Of a stretch of DNA of 7,258 nt, positions 1-5,766 are shown in pieces. Position 1 is the first letter of the stretch, and the number at the start of each line of letters is the position of its first letter. Source of the stretch: Candidatus Nomurabacteria bacterium (GTDB lineage Bacteria; Patescibacteriota; Minisyncoccia; Phycocordibacterales; PALSA-1337); assembly GCA_943349555.1 (NCBI GenBank), contig CALQZK010000023.1, forward strand, positions 1 through 7,258, in the 5' to 3' direction. Under the pieces are notes generated by a model. That model had not been told where the DNA came from and searched no databases. It worked only from the letters and a program-made list of their open reading frames with translations. A program made the position numbers and the translations under genes.

Positions 1-110
1 GACTTCGATATTCCATGTTCTTCTGCAGCTTGAATGATGGTGATTCCATCATTTTTAATTCGATTGATGATCTGCTCCTTCACGTCGGGAGCAACTCTGT
101 GTTTGGGCAT
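1..110 (-). CDS. Transposase OrfA-like protein, N-terminal 36 residues (runs off the window)
   Basis: The minus strand from the ATG at 110 reads MPKHRVAPDVKEQIINRIKN and continues through an Ile/Ala-rich stretch to EEHGIS at the window edge. This is the pattern of the small helix-turn-helix protein (OrfA) that starts IS3-family transposases: a short basic lead, a helix with KEQIINRI, then QAAEEHGIS as the start of a helix-turn-helix. OrfA would bind the element's ends; the catalytic DDE part (OrfB) would lie outside the window. The gene sits just inside a sequence resembling an IS3-type terminus, which supports the call. It lies downstream of uvrB in the same direction. Only the N-terminus is visible, so the subgroup, and whether the element is intact, cannot be judged. 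A plain helix-turn-helix protein is the alternative. Confidence 0.72.
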   Translation of the reverse strand, partial: MPKHRVAPDVKEQIINRIKNDGITIIQAAEEHGISK

Positions 111-150
111 GTTTCTTGTATGTTAGATGGGTAATGATACAAGTTTAGCG

Positions 151-173
151 TGCAACTTTTGGGGGGAGGGCCA
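151..173 (-). repeat. Putative terminal inverted repeat of the IS element
   Basis: Read on the minus strand, this stretch starts with TGG, runs through a cytosine-rich block and ends AAAAGTTGCA. It is inferred to be the transposase-binding terminus from its TG start, its AAAAGTTG core and its position 40-63 bp before the OrfA start. The partner repeat is not in the window. Confidence 0.5.
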
Positions 174-278
174 CTTAAAGAACTAACCGTGGTAAAGTAT
201 GGCACAACCACCAAAATTGTCAGGTAATTTTGTAAAGAGATTGCTGTAGATACCCAAATACGGCTCTATTAAGCCATT
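174..278. other. Intergenic stretch between the IS end and uvrB, with a 7-bp hairpin
   Basis: No gene is supported here. The one clear structure is a perfect 7-bp inverted repeat, CAAAATT at 212-218 and AATTTTG at 226-232, around the loop GTCAGGT. Neither strand has a T-run after it, so it does not look like an intrinsic terminator of uvrB, although a hairpin at this position could still affect the mRNA 3' end. Confidence 0.4.
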
Positions 279-2378
279 TTACCCCCTCCTCTCCTCCATC
301 TTCCATTTCTTTTCCGTGGTCTTTTTCTCTCGCTCTTTCTCTTGCTTTTTCTCCTCCTCCTCACCACCCTCTATTATCTTCTTCAATTCCAATATCTCAT
401 CCCTAACAATCGCAGCAGTCTCAAAATCCAGCACTTTGACCGCTTCTTCCATCGCTTCTTCCTTCATCTTCATCAGTTTTTTTGGATTTGTCCTTGCCAA
501 TTCCTCATCGATCTTCACCAATTCATGCACAGCCTTATCATGCTCACTACGAAGCTGGTCGGTGATGTCCTGAATCTTTTTTATAATTGTCGTCGGAGTA
601 ATGCCATGCTTTTTATTATGCGCAATTTGGATATTTCTTCTCCTTTCTGTTTCCTTCATCGCCCTATCCATGGAGACAGTTATACTGTCCGCATAGAGAA
701 TCACCCTGCCATTTACATTCCTTGCGGCACGGCCGATGATCTGCACGAGAGAAGTTTCTGATCTCAAAAATCCTTCTTTATCAGCATCGAGAATCCCGAT
801 CAAAGAAACTTCTGGTAGGTCGAGACCTTCTCGCAGGAGATTTACCCCAACAAGGCAGTCAAACTTGCCCCTTCGGAATTCCGTAAGAATGGTAATACGA
901 TCAATCGTTTTTATATCGCTATGCAGATATTCTGCTTTTATACCTTTTTCTTTGAGAAATTCGCTGAGGTCTTCTGCCATCTTTTTCGTCAGCGTCGTGG
1001 CGATGGCTCGGTCGCCTTTCTTTATAACTTTTTCCGCCTCAGAAATGAAATCAAAAATCTGCCCGGTATACTTGCCTTTTTCAGCCACAGGTTTAACATC
1101 TACTATTGGATCCACTAGACCCGTCGGCCTGATCACTTGTTCCACTATCTGCTGACTAGCTTCTTTTTCATATAGCCCAGGCGTGGCGGAAGTATATATA
1201 GTCTGTCCAACTCTTTCTTCAAATTCATTAAACTTCAGAGGACGATTATCTTTCGCTGATGGCAAACGAAAACCGAATTCTACCAGAGTTTCCTTTCGAG
1301 AAGCATCGCCTGCAAACATGCCGTTCAATTGCGGCACAGTAACATGGGATTCGTCTATCACTGTTAGAAAATTGGGGACTCCTTTCTCATCGTGGGGAAA
1401 GTACGAAAGTAAGCTATCGGGAGGCATTCCCGACGTTTTTCCCGAAAAATGGCGCGAGTAATTCTCTATCCCATTGCAGTATCCAATTTCCTTTATCAAA
1501 GCCAGGTCATAGGTTACCCTTCTCTTTAGCCTCTCTGCTTCCAGGTTTTTACCGGCTTTCTTTAAGTCCTCCAGCCTCTGCTCCAATTCTTTTTTTATAG
1601 TTAAAAAAGCCTTCTTTGACTGCTCATCATTGCTGATAAAATGTTTGGCGGGGAAAATAAAAATCACTTCATGATTTGCACGGACAGAGCGACTAACTGG
1701 GTCCAACTCTATGATAATGCCGACTTTTGAACCATCATACTCGATGCGGAATACCGTCTTATCATTGACCGGCATGATCTCTATCATATTCCCAACTGCG
1801 CGGAAAGTTCCAGATTCCAAGTCTGCATTTGTCCTTTCGAAATGCACGTCCACGAACTTACGCATTAGGTCTGCGCGGGAAAGATCCATGCCTGTATATA
1901 TTTTCAAATTTTCCTTTTCATATTCCACTGGACTTCCCAAGCCGTAAATGCAGGAAACCGAAGCCACAATAATGACATCTTTCCTGGTCAACAGAGCCTG
2001 CGTGGAAGCATGGCGTAGTCTTTCTATTTCCTCATTTATCATGGCCTCCTTCTCTATATATGTATCCGTCACGGGCATATAGGCTTCTGGCTGGTAGTAG
2101 TCGTAATATGAGACGAAATAGTGAACGGCATTTTCTGGAAAAAATTCTCGATACTCCTGGGCAAGCTGGGCAGCTAGAGTCTTGTTGTGGGCGATAACTA
2201 AAGCCGGCTTATCAAAGTCGGCAATAACAGACGCAGCTGTATAGGTCTTCCCGGTCCCAGTCGCGCCAAAAAGAGTCTGGTGGCGATAACCTTTCTTCAG
2301 GCCTTCCGTCAATTCTTTGATCGCGTTAGGCTGGTCGCCGGCTGGCTCAAATTTCTTATTTAATTTAAATATGCCCAT
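279..2378 (-). CDS. uvrB: UvrABC excinuclease subunit B
   Basis: UvrB is the damage-verifying helicase-like subunit of nucleotide excision repair. It is loaded by UvrA, clamps the damaged strand and recruits UvrC for incision. At 699 residues the protein is full length. Visible landmarks are Walker A GATGTGKT at 38-45, the beta-hairpin YYDYYQPEAY at 91-100, the Walker B-type DESH at 342-345, TSATP at 396-400, the LLREGLDLPEV helicase segment at 514-524, and the arginine-finger motif QIIGRAAR at 546-553. A C-terminal UVR domain at about 634-669 is the UvrC-interaction coiled coil. After it comes an unusual tail of about 30 residues made mostly of Glu and Lys. The ATG at 2378 lies 18 nt after the tktC stop and gives the normal N-terminus leading into PAGDQPNAI. 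There is no Shine-Dalgarno; an extended -10 (TGATATAGT) ends 6 nt before the ATG. Confidence 0.98.
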   Translation of the reverse strand: MGIFKLNKKFEPAGDQPNAIKELTEGLKKGYRHQTLFGATGTGKTYTAASVIADFDKPALVIAHNKTLAAQLAQEYREFFPENAVHYFVSYYDYYQPEAYMPVTDTYIEKEAMINEEIERLRHASTQALLTRKDVIIVASVSCIYGLGSPVEYEKENLKIYTGMDLSRADLMRKFVDVHFERTNADLESGTFRAVGNMIEIMPVNDKTVFRIEYDGSKVGIIIELDPVSRSVRANHEVIFIFPAKHFISNDEQSKKAFLTIKKELEQRLEDLKKAGKNLEAERLKRRVTYDLALIKEIGYCNGIENYSRHFSGKTSGMPPDSLLSYFPHDEKGVPNFLTVIDESHVTVPQLNGMFAGDASRKETLVEFGFRLPSAKDNRPLKFNEFEERVGQTIYTSATPGLYEKEASQQIVEQVIRPTGLVDPIVDVKPVAEKGKYTGQIFDFISEAEKVIKKGDRAIATTLTKKMAEDLSEFLKEKGIKAEYLHSDIKTIDRITILTEFRRGKFDCLVGVNLLREGLDLPEVSLIGILDADKEGFLRSETSLVQIIGRAARNVNGRVILYADSITVSMDRAMKETERRRNIQIAHNKKHGITPTTIIKKIQDITDQLRSEHDKAVHELVKIDEELARTNPKKLMKMKEEAMEEAVKVLDFETAAIVRDEILELKKIIEGGEEEEKKQEKEREKKTTEKKWKMEERRG

Positions 2379-2384
2379 TCGACC

Positions 2385-2393
2385 ACTATATCA
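2385..2393 (-). promoter_or_regulatory. Putative extended -10 promoter of uvrB, leaderless spacing
   Basis: The minus strand reads TG-A-TATAGT, then GGTCGA, then the uvrB ATG. The hexamer matches TATAAT at 5 of 6 positions and carries the extended TGN. With initiation about 7 nt after the hexamer, the transcript would start at or next to the A of the ATG. It fits in the 18-nt gap after tktC. No good -35 was found. The call rests on the same arrangement before three other genes here. Confidence 0.55.
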
Positions 2394-2396
2394 AAT

Positions 2397-3398
2397 TTAC
2401 TTCTTCCTTAACAGCACTTTTTTGATCGCATCTTTTATATCTTTTTCTCCCATTCCATAATATCCCAATAATTCTTCCGGCGTTCCAGACTGGCCAAAGA
2501 GATCTCTTACTCCTATGAATTCCATAGGCACTGGATAATGTCTTGCTAAACATTCTGCAACAGACGATCCCATTCCCCCGGCTATCTGATGCTCTTCTAC
2601 TGTCACTATTGCTCCAGTCTCATGAGCAAGTCTCCAGACAGCGTCTTCATCTAACGGTTTAATAGTTGAGAGATTTAAGACCTTTACTTTCTTATTTTCT
2701 TTTTCTAGCTCAGCTGCAACTTTCAAGGCTTTATAAACAAGAGCACCCGTAGCGATAATTCCTACATCTGCCCGCGCGTCGCCAGTTGGAGCAAAAAGAA
2801 GTTGCGCTTTACCAATTTCAAAAGGAGAATCTTCTGTCGTAATGATAGGAGTTTTTTCTCTGGCAAGGCGGATGTAGGTCGGGTCTTTGCTTTTCGCAAT
2901 AGCGAGGGTGGCTTTTCTTGCTTCAATAGCATCACATGGAGAAATGACAACCATACGGGGAATCACGCGAGTAATAGCGAAATCTTCAACGGCTTGATGA
3001 GTTCCACCGTCTGGTCCGACAGAAATTCCGGCATGAGAACCGGCAATTTTCACCGGCTGATTATTGTAGCAAATGGTAGTGCGGATCTGCTCCCAATTTC
3101 TACCAGGTGAAAACATCGCATAAGAAGTAATAAATGGAATTTTTCCCATCGCTGCTAATCCACTCGCCACGCTAGCCAAATTTTGTTCTGCTACGCCTAT
3201 CTCGACATATCTATCCGGAAACTTCTGCTTAAAAAGATGCATTTGCGTAGACTCAACCAAGTCAGCGCAAAGACCAACTATTCTTTTATCCAACTCCGCA
3301 GCTTTCAATAGCCCTTCACCAAAGCCTTTGCGAATGGGAATTTGTTCGACATCGGTGTCGAAGAGTTTGGGATTGAGGTTTTGGGAAGAACTAATCAT
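2397..3398 (-). CDS. tkt: Transketolase, C-terminal subunit (pyrimidine-binding and C-terminal domains)
   Basis: This is the second half of a split transketolase, which transfers two-carbon ketol units between sugar phosphates using thiamine diphosphate. The protein is 333 residues, usual for a stand-alone C-terminal subunit. The pyrimidine-binding domain covers about 20-185 and contains IGVAEQN, whose Glu71 should contact the cofactor aminopyrimidine ring, followed by the TSYAMFSPGRNWEQIR region and SHAGISVGPDGGTHQ at 121-135. The transketolase C-terminal domain covers about 200-330 and contains VEEHQIAGGMGSS. A DXS-like protein is excluded by the separate N-terminal subunit and by the GSHAGISVG signature. 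It needs the N-terminal subunit at 4158-5048, which is not adjacent: two unrelated genes intervene. Its start lies 7 nt after the preceding membrane gene's stop, and a TATAAT overlaps that stop codon. Confidence 0.95.
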   Translation of the reverse strand: MISSSQNLNPKLFDTDVEQIPIRKGFGEGLLKAAELDKRIVGLCADLVESTQMHLFKQKFPDRYVEIGVAEQNLASVASGLAAMGKIPFITSYAMFSPGRNWEQIRTTICYNNQPVKIAGSHAGISVGPDGGTHQAVEDFAITRVIPRMVVISPCDAIEARKATLAIAKSKDPTYIRLAREKTPIITTEDSPFEIGKAQLLFAPTGDARADVGIIATGALVYKALKVAAELEKENKKVKVLNLSTIKPLDEDAVWRLAHETGAIVTVEEHQIAGGMGSSVAECLARHYPVPMEFIGVRDLFGQSGTPEELLGYYGMGEKDIKDAIKKVLLRKK

Positions 3399-3404
3399 GT
3401 ACTA

Positions 3405-3410
3405 ATTATA
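3405..3410 (-). promoter_or_regulatory. Putative -10 promoter element of the transketolase C-terminal gene, leaderless spacing
   Basis: A consensus TATAAT ends exactly 6 nt (TAGTAC) before the ATG at 3398 and overlaps the TAA of the upstream membrane gene. It is preceded by AGG rather than TGN, and no convincing -35 is visible at 16-18 bp spacing. No Shine-Dalgarno is present, so a leaderless transcript beginning at the ATG is inferred. Confidence 0.55.
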
Positions 3411-3690
3411 CCTTATTTCTATTCTTAATTTCGCCATAAATCCAACCGAAAATGATTCCAATGCAGAAATAAATAATTGAGGAAGTGATAATAACTATTA
3501 CAGGATGAGTGATATATCCCACATTATAACCTGTGTAGTAAAATAAACTAAGTCCTTCAAGGGCGATTCCATTCGTCAGAGCATAAAACAAATTCAAATC
3601 ACCTTGTGGAATGAAGGTGAGTAATTGAGTCAGCAAAGATAATACTAATATTATAATTCCACCCCTCAACCAATATCTTTTATTTTGCAT
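3406..3690 (-). CDS. Small membrane protein with two predicted spans, function unknown
   Basis: This 94-residue protein has a short basic N-terminus (MQNKRYWLR) and a hydrophobic span at about 10-28. A central loop rich in Tyr, Gly and Asn covers about 29-62. A second span at about 63-86 ends in GWIYGEIKNRNKV, a positively charged tail. By the positive-inside rule both ends are probably cytoplasmic. No catalytic motif or known family is recognised; similar two-span proteins ending in WIYG(K/E)IKNR are common in candidate-phyla genomes. It lies between the HigA-like regulator and the transketolase C-terminal gene, 7 nt from the latter. No Shine-Dalgarno or -10 with the 6-nt spacing precedes its ATG, unlike its neighbours. 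It is not obviously a toxin partner for the regulator. Confidence 0.75.
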   Translation of the reverse strand: MQNKRYWLRGGIIILVLSLLTQLLTFIPQGDLNLFYALTNGIALEGLSLFYYTGYNVGYITHPVIVIITSSIIYFCIGIIFGWIYGEIKNRNKV

Positions 3691-3753
3691 ATTTTAAATT
3701 GAAAACGAATATGCCCAAATTATCCCACGAAAGCTGGAAGATTGCCACACAAC

Positions 3754-4047
3754 CTAAAGTAACGCAAGTTTAAGTCCCAGTCCTGAAGTCACCTTTTTTA
3801 GGAAGGATAGTGTTGGGTTTGTTCGCCCAGATTCAAAGCGCGCAAGGGCAGACTGTGCAACACCTATCTTTTCAGCTAACTGTCTTTGAGTCAAGTCCTG
3901 ATTGGCCCTGGCTTTTATTAAAGCTGTAATTAGGGCGAATTCAAATTCCAGATCATCATAAGCTTTTTTATAACCAGGACGCTTAAGCATCATTTCCTGG
4001 TGAATATCATCAAATGGAATAAGTTTTATTTTATTACGTAGTTTCAT
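3754..4047 (-). CDS. XRE-family HTH regulator, HigA-like antitoxin without a visible toxin
   Basis: This DNA-binding protein is 97 residues from the ATG at 4047. Residues 1-40 form the charged N-terminal segment usual in HigA/RelB-type XRE antitoxins (RPGYKKAYDDLEFEFALI). Residues about 41-95 are a Cro/CI helix-turn-helix: LTQRQLAEKIGVAQ is the first part and SALARFESGRTNPTL the recognition helix and turn. The frame extends upstream to an ATG at 4083, but the extra residues (MNLWRHLCYHRH) look foreign to the family. The 4047 start also has an extended -10 exactly 6 nt before it, so it is preferred. In type II toxin-antitoxin pairs a RelE/HigB toxin of about 100 residues adjoins such a gene. 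None is present: its neighbours are transketolase and a membrane protein. It may be a solitary regulator, a remnant, or an adopted regulator of this cluster. Confidence 0.88.
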   Translation of the reverse strand: MKLRNKIKLIPFDDIHQEMMLKRPGYKKAYDDLEFEFALITALIKARANQDLTQRQLAEKIGVAQSALARFESGRTNPTLSFLKKVTSGLGLKLALL

Positions 4048-4053
4048 GTGCCT

Positions 4054-4062
4054 ATGATAACA
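4054..4062 (-). promoter_or_regulatory. Putative extended -10 promoter of the XRE gene, leaderless spacing
   Basis: The minus strand reads TG-T-TATCAT, then AGGCAC, then the ATG at 4047. The hexamer matches TATAAT at 5 of 6 positions and has the TGN extension. AGG inside the spacer is a poor Shine-Dalgarno at only 3 nt from the ATG. The spacing supports the 4047 start over the one at 4083. Confidence 0.55.
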
Positions 4063-4100
4063 TAAATGTCTCCAAAGATTCAATAAATATTTTTATATCC

Positions 4101-4126
4101 GGATGAAATATAGACAATATTCATCC
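4101..4126. repeat. 26-bp inverted repeat upstream of the XRE gene, possible operator
   Basis: Arms GGATGAA (4101-4107) and TTCATCC (4120-4126) are perfectly complementary across a 12-nt centre. The left arm overlaps the palindrome ATCCGGAT (4097-4104). The dyad lies in the 110-bp gap between the transketolase N-terminal stop and the XRE start, 54 bp upstream of that start. XRE antitoxins usually bind dyads before their own genes, so autoregulation is a fair inference. A weak terminator for tktN is less likely because the stem is short and no T-run follows. Confidence 0.45.
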
Positions 4127-4157
4127 TGCAATCATACTCCAATCAATGGAAGTCTGT

Positions 4158-5048
4158 CTATTCATGTTCCCCTCTCACCATCCCTCCCATCGTCCTCATG
4201 GTGTGCAGGGCTTCACGAGCAGTGGCGATTTCATCTGGCGTTGTTGGAGGCTTGCCGTGCCACTCATACTTTTTCTCAAATTCTGGAATGCCTTTTGACG
4301 GAATTGTATACGCAATGATGACGGATGGCTTGTCGAAGACTGCTAGAGCTTGCGTGTAGGCTCCATCAATCGCCCGGAAATTATGCCCATCAATTTCCTG
4401 TACATGCCAATTAAATGAGCGCCACTTTTCCGCCAGAGGATTCAGTGGCATGATATCCTCGGTGAAGCCATCTATCTGTATGTTATTGCGATCAACAAAA
4501 ACAGTTAGATTCTGCAATTTTTCTTTGCCAGCTAACATAATAGCTTCCCAATTCTGTCCGCAGTCCAATTCTCCATCGCTCATCAGACAGACGAACTGTT
4601 TGGATGAAGTTCTGCCGAAGTCCATCCTTTCCCCGATTGCCATTCCCACAGCTTGGGACAAGCCAGAGCCAAGAGGACCAGAAGAAGTTTCCAAAGCTGG
4701 CAGAAAATCCCGATGAGGATGACCTTGTAGTTTTGATCCAAATTTTCTTAAAGTTTTTAATTCTGCAACAGGAAAATATCCAGCATGAGCCATTGTTGCG
4801 TATAGGACTGGACAGATGTGACCATTGGAAAGGATAACGCGGTCACGATAAGTCCAGGATGGATTCTTGGGATCATGCTTCAATGCATGGAAATACAAAT
4901 ACGTAAAAATATCAGCCATGTCTAGAGGTCCGGCAGTATGGCCGGACTTGGCTTCAATAAGCATCTCTATTATAGACTGCCGGATGAGCAGAGCTTTTTC
5001 TGCAAGGAGTCTAGCCTTTTGATCATTCAAAGCGGAGTTGGGGGGCAT
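4158..5048 (-). CDS. tkt: Transketolase, N-terminal subunit (thiamine diphosphate-binding)
   Basis: This 296-residue protein is the diphosphate-binding half of a split transketolase. It opens with the SGHTAGPLDMADIFTYLYF region (35-53), where His37 is a conserved active-site position. SNGHICPVLYA follows at 74-84, and SSGPLGSGLSQAVGMAIGE at 122-140. The thiamine/metal motif runs from SDGELDCGQNWEA (157-169) to Asn188/Asn189; the usual GDG is SDG here, a mild change that keeps the metal-ligand Asp. Its partner subunit is at 2397-3398, with two genes between. It starts 15 nt after the rpe stop. The ATG at 5048 has no Shine-Dalgarno but has an extended -10 (TGGTATAAT) ending 6 nt before it. With rpe and rpiB upstream it forms a non-oxidative pentose phosphate set. 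Confidence 0.95.
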   Translation of the reverse strand: MPPNSALNDQKARLLAEKALLIRQSIIEMLIEAKSGHTAGPLDMADIFTYLYFHALKHDPKNPSWTYRDRVILSNGHICPVLYATMAHAGYFPVAELKTLRKFGSKLQGHPHRDFLPALETSSGPLGSGLSQAVGMAIGERMDFGRTSSKQFVCLMSDGELDCGQNWEAIMLAGKEKLQNLTVFVDRNNIQIDGFTEDIMPLNPLAEKWRSFNWHVQEIDGHNFRAIDGAYTQALAVFDKPSVIIAYTIPSKGIPEFEKKYEWHGKPPTTPDEIATAREALHTMRTMGGMVRGEHE

Positions 5049-5054
5049 GTCATC

Positions 5055-5063
5055 ATTATACCA
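5055..5063 (-). promoter_or_regulatory. Putative extended -10 promoter of the transketolase N-terminal gene, leaderless spacing
   Basis: The minus strand reads TG-G-TATAAT, then GATGAC, then the ATG at 5048. This is a consensus extended -10 in the 15-nt gap after rpe. Initiation about 7 nt past the hexamer would fall on the ATG itself. No separate Shine-Dalgarno exists in this gap. It is the strongest of the four such sites in the window. Confidence 0.6.
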
Positions 5064-5738
5064 CTATATCCTCTCCAATTTCCTATAGGTATCCACAATA
5101 TTCTCTGATTCGAAAATAGAGGAGCCTGCCACGAGTTTGTCCGCTCCTGCTTCTTTGAGTTGTTCTGCTGTACTTAGGCTGATTCCTCCATCTACCTGCA
5201 CTGGAATTTCTGGATATTTTCCTTTTGCCTCCTTTATTTTCACCAGCACTCTGGGATCAAAAGCCTGCCCCTGAAATCCAACTTTTGTAATTCCCATGAA
5301 TTGGATGAAGGAAATTTTATCTTTATATTTTTCTATAATATCCAGTGGAGTCTGTATATTTAATGACAAGCCTATTTCCACTAGACCATTTAGAACCGCC
5401 AGGACGGGATCGATGCTAGATGGATCATCAAAAGATTCTGCATGGAGTACAATCCTAACCGCTCCAGCTGACAGCCATTGTCTGACATCATCTTCTGTAG
5501 GATTTTTTATCATCAAATCAAATTCATAGTCCAATTCCTCCCAGAAAGGCATACCTCGGTCTTCGCGGATAATGGATTCAAAATTCTGATCCCTTTTTTT
5601 ATATGGCCAGGTCGTACTCGCTGTAAGCTTTCCATCGCAAATATCAATCTGCACAATATCTGCCAGCCCTTTTATCAAACTGGCTTTTTCCTCAATTTCT
5701 TTAAAGTCTCTCGGTAATATCGCAGGAATTATTTCCAT
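5064..5738 (-). CDS. rpe: Divergent ribulose-phosphate 3-epimerase-like TIM-barrel protein
   Basis: Rpe interconverts ribulose-5-phosphate and xylulose-5-phosphate. The 224-residue length and several landmarks fit: IIPAILPRDF at the start, VQIDICDGK at 29-37, DLMIKNPTED at 74-83, VQVDGGIS at 180-187 and the phosphate-loop-like LVAGSSIFE at 202-210. Asp32 and Asp183 align with the two catalytic aspartates. The canonical metal ligand His of HVDxMDG is Gln30, and the His of the DxHLMI strand is Asp74, so the usual metal site is changed. The loop MTVNPGFGGQ is replaced by MGITKVGFQGQ (148-158), and residues 38-66 carry an insert with TTWPYKKRD. It may be a variant epimerase or a sugar-phosphate enzyme of different specificity; its place between rpiB and transketolase favours epimerase. 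No Shine-Dalgarno precedes its start, 28 nt after rpiB. Confidence 0.8.
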   Translation of the reverse strand: MEIIPAILPRDFKEIEEKASLIKGLADIVQIDICDGKLTASTTWPYKKRDQNFESIIREDRGMPFWEELDYEFDLMIKNPTEDDVRQWLSAGAVRIVLHAESFDDPSSIDPVLAVLNGLVEIGLSLNIQTPLDIIEKYKDKISFIQFMGITKVGFQGQAFDPRVLVKIKEAKGKYPEIPVQVDGGISLSTAEQLKEAGADKLVAGSSIFESENIVDTYRKLERI

Positions 5739-5766
5739 ATTTCATTTCGGCTAAATCTTATAAACC

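Larger units (their letters stand above)
1..173 (-). mobile_element. End of an IS3-family (IS150-like) insertion sequence
   Basis: Upstream of the transposase start, the minus strand begins at 173 with TGGCCCTCCCCCCAAAAGTT. This resembles IS150-group IS3 ends, which open with TG, have a C-rich block, and continue with AAAAGTTG. The distance from terminus to transposase ATG (about 63 bp) is normal for the family. The other end is outside the window, so neither the inverted repeat pair nor a target duplication can be checked. If 173 is the true end, the flanking duplication should start with CTT or CTTA at 174. The element would have inserted about 105 bp downstream of the uvrB stop and interrupts no recognisable gene. 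Confidence 0.6.

Noticed and set aside
262..275. GGCT...AGCC stem just past the uvrB stop as a terminator
   Set aside because: The stem is only 4 bp and no T-run follows it in the direction of uvrB transcription.
316..1947. Several plus-strand open frames opposite uvrB
   Set aside because: They are antisense to a clear full-length uvrB, low in complexity or rich in Ser/Phe/Leu, and match no family pattern.
2802..3110. Plus-strand open frame opposite the transketolase C-terminal gene
   Set aside because: It is antisense to strongly conserved coding sequence and has no recognisable motif.
4048..4083. Longer start for the XRE gene (ATG at 4083)
   Set aside because: The 12 extra residues do not fit the family, and they would be translated from within the -10 element that serves the 4047 start.
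4450..4837. Plus-strand open frames opposite the transketolase N-terminal gene
   Set aside because: They are antisense shadows of conserved coding sequence, with no family signature.
2382..5070. Identical 11-mer (GATATAGTGGT on the minus strand) upstream of both uvrB and tktN
   Set aside because: It is short and A/T-rich, and sits at a different distance from each ATG (it contains the -10 only at uvrB; at tktN it overlaps the rpe stop), so a shared function is not supported.
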